Below, piece by piece: positions 63,741 through 64,000 of a stretch of DNA of 64,000 nucleotides. The stretch is from Gallionella straubiae. GTDB lineage: Bacteria; Pseudomonadota; Gammaproteobacteria; Burkholderiales; Gallionellaceae. The translations under genes were made by a program, and so were the position numbers. Numbering within the stretch: position 1 is the stretch's first letter; each line of letters starts with the position of its first letter. The notes under the pieces are model-generated. The model had not been told where the DNA came from. It ran no database searches and saw nothing but the letters and a program-made list of their open reading frames with translations. Location: positions 1,922,001-1,986,000 of the forward strand of contig NZ_CP194331.1 in NCBI RefSeq assembly GCF_051257895.1, in the 5' to 3' direction.

Positions 63741-64000
63741 TTACTCCGGGTTCTGTAACTGGTTGATCAATGCCTGATGACGCGCCAGCTGCCTCGCGCC
63801 CCTCAGTCGGGCGGAAAGCACCACCGCGTTGAGGTCGCGCAGCGCCTCGTTCAGATTGTCGTTGATAATAACATAATCGAATTCGGCGACATGGGCGACA
63901 TCCTCGCGCACCGCCGCCATGCGCTTTGCGATCACTTCGTCGTTGTCCTTGCCGCGCCCCTTGAGGCGCTGCTCCAGCGCATCCAGGGAAGGCGGCAGGA
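63741..64000 (-). CDS. gmk: Guanylate kinase, C-terminal part (gene continues beyond window)
   Basis: C-terminal 85 or so codons. The visible segment reads LPPSLDALEQRLKGRGKDND, then EVIAKRMAA and HVAEFDYVIINDNLNEAL, the second half of Gmk with the LID and the final helix. The N-terminal P-loop lies outside the window. Converts GMP to GDP. The short gap to rpoZ suggests a gmk-rpoZ-spoT operon. Confidence 0.95.
   Translation of the reverse strand, partial: LPPSLDALEQRLKGRGKDNDEVIAKRMAAVREDVAHVAEFDYVIINDNLNEALRDLNAVVLSARLRGARQLARHQALINQLQNPE

Overview
The window reads as a chromosomal segment of a GC-rich betaproteobacterium. A Nitrosomonadales/Gallionellaceae-like autotroph is the best guess. 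The reasons are the gene blocks def-fmt-rsmB-DUF4390-ntrYX, a Calvin/glycolysis block tkt-gap-pgk-pyk-fba with a class II Calvin-type aldolase, a cysTWA-cysB sulfate block, and rpoZ-spoT next to gmk. No rRNA or tRNA gene was seen, so the assignment rests on gene content and order only.

Layout. 1-5.4 kb (minus strand): topA, smg, dprA and a LysM protein. 5.4-11.5 kb (plus): peptide deformylase, Met-tRNA formyltransferase, RsmB, a DUF4390 protein and an NtrY/NtrX-like pair whose regulator lacks the AAA+ domain. 11.6-18.6 kb: carbon-metabolism block ending in a strong terminator. 18.6-24.6 kb (minus): porin, sulfate-binding protein, CysT, CysW, CysA and CysB. Two matching ATAAC-N13-GTTAT operators sit in front of the porin and cysT. 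24.8-28.6 kb: potABCD polyamine importer with overlapping genes. 28.7-37.1 kb: an unusual proteostasis/ion block with a second DnaK, a Lon-type protease, a DnaJ whose natural start is ATT, and a P-type ATPase with Na,K-ATPase-like cation residues; a bacterioferritin-like gene converges on it.

37.9-43.0 kb is the accessory region. ettA is followed by two tandem toxin-antitoxin operons (DUF433/DUF5615, then VapBC). Each operon is preceded by a copy of the ettA 3' end and a related promoter. An AT-rich two-gene module follows, bounded by 22-bp inverted repeats (21/22 matches). 43.0-55.6 kb: rsgA, a MarC protein, a frameshifted higA, a diguanylate cyclase, a KTSC protein, a flavoprotein, an OM barrel, mnmC, a membrane protein, pepD, a PsiF-like protein, a ferritin-like protein, a pseudouridine synthase, YchJ and YaeQ. 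55.6-56.8 kb: an EamA exporter behind what looks like a complete transcription attenuator (strong promoter, 29-codon leader ORF, mutually exclusive antiterminator and terminator). 56.9-61.3 kb: a signalling cluster (adenylate cyclase-FHA, receiver-TPR protein, histidine kinase, membrane coiled-coil protein). 61.4-64 kb: spoT, rpoZ and a truncated gmk.

The best candidates for something undescribed are the attenuator at 55655-55863, the inverted-repeat-bounded gene pair at 41206-42982, the tandem toxin-antitoxin/ettA-tail cassettes, and the DnaK-Lon-DnaJ-ATPase block.
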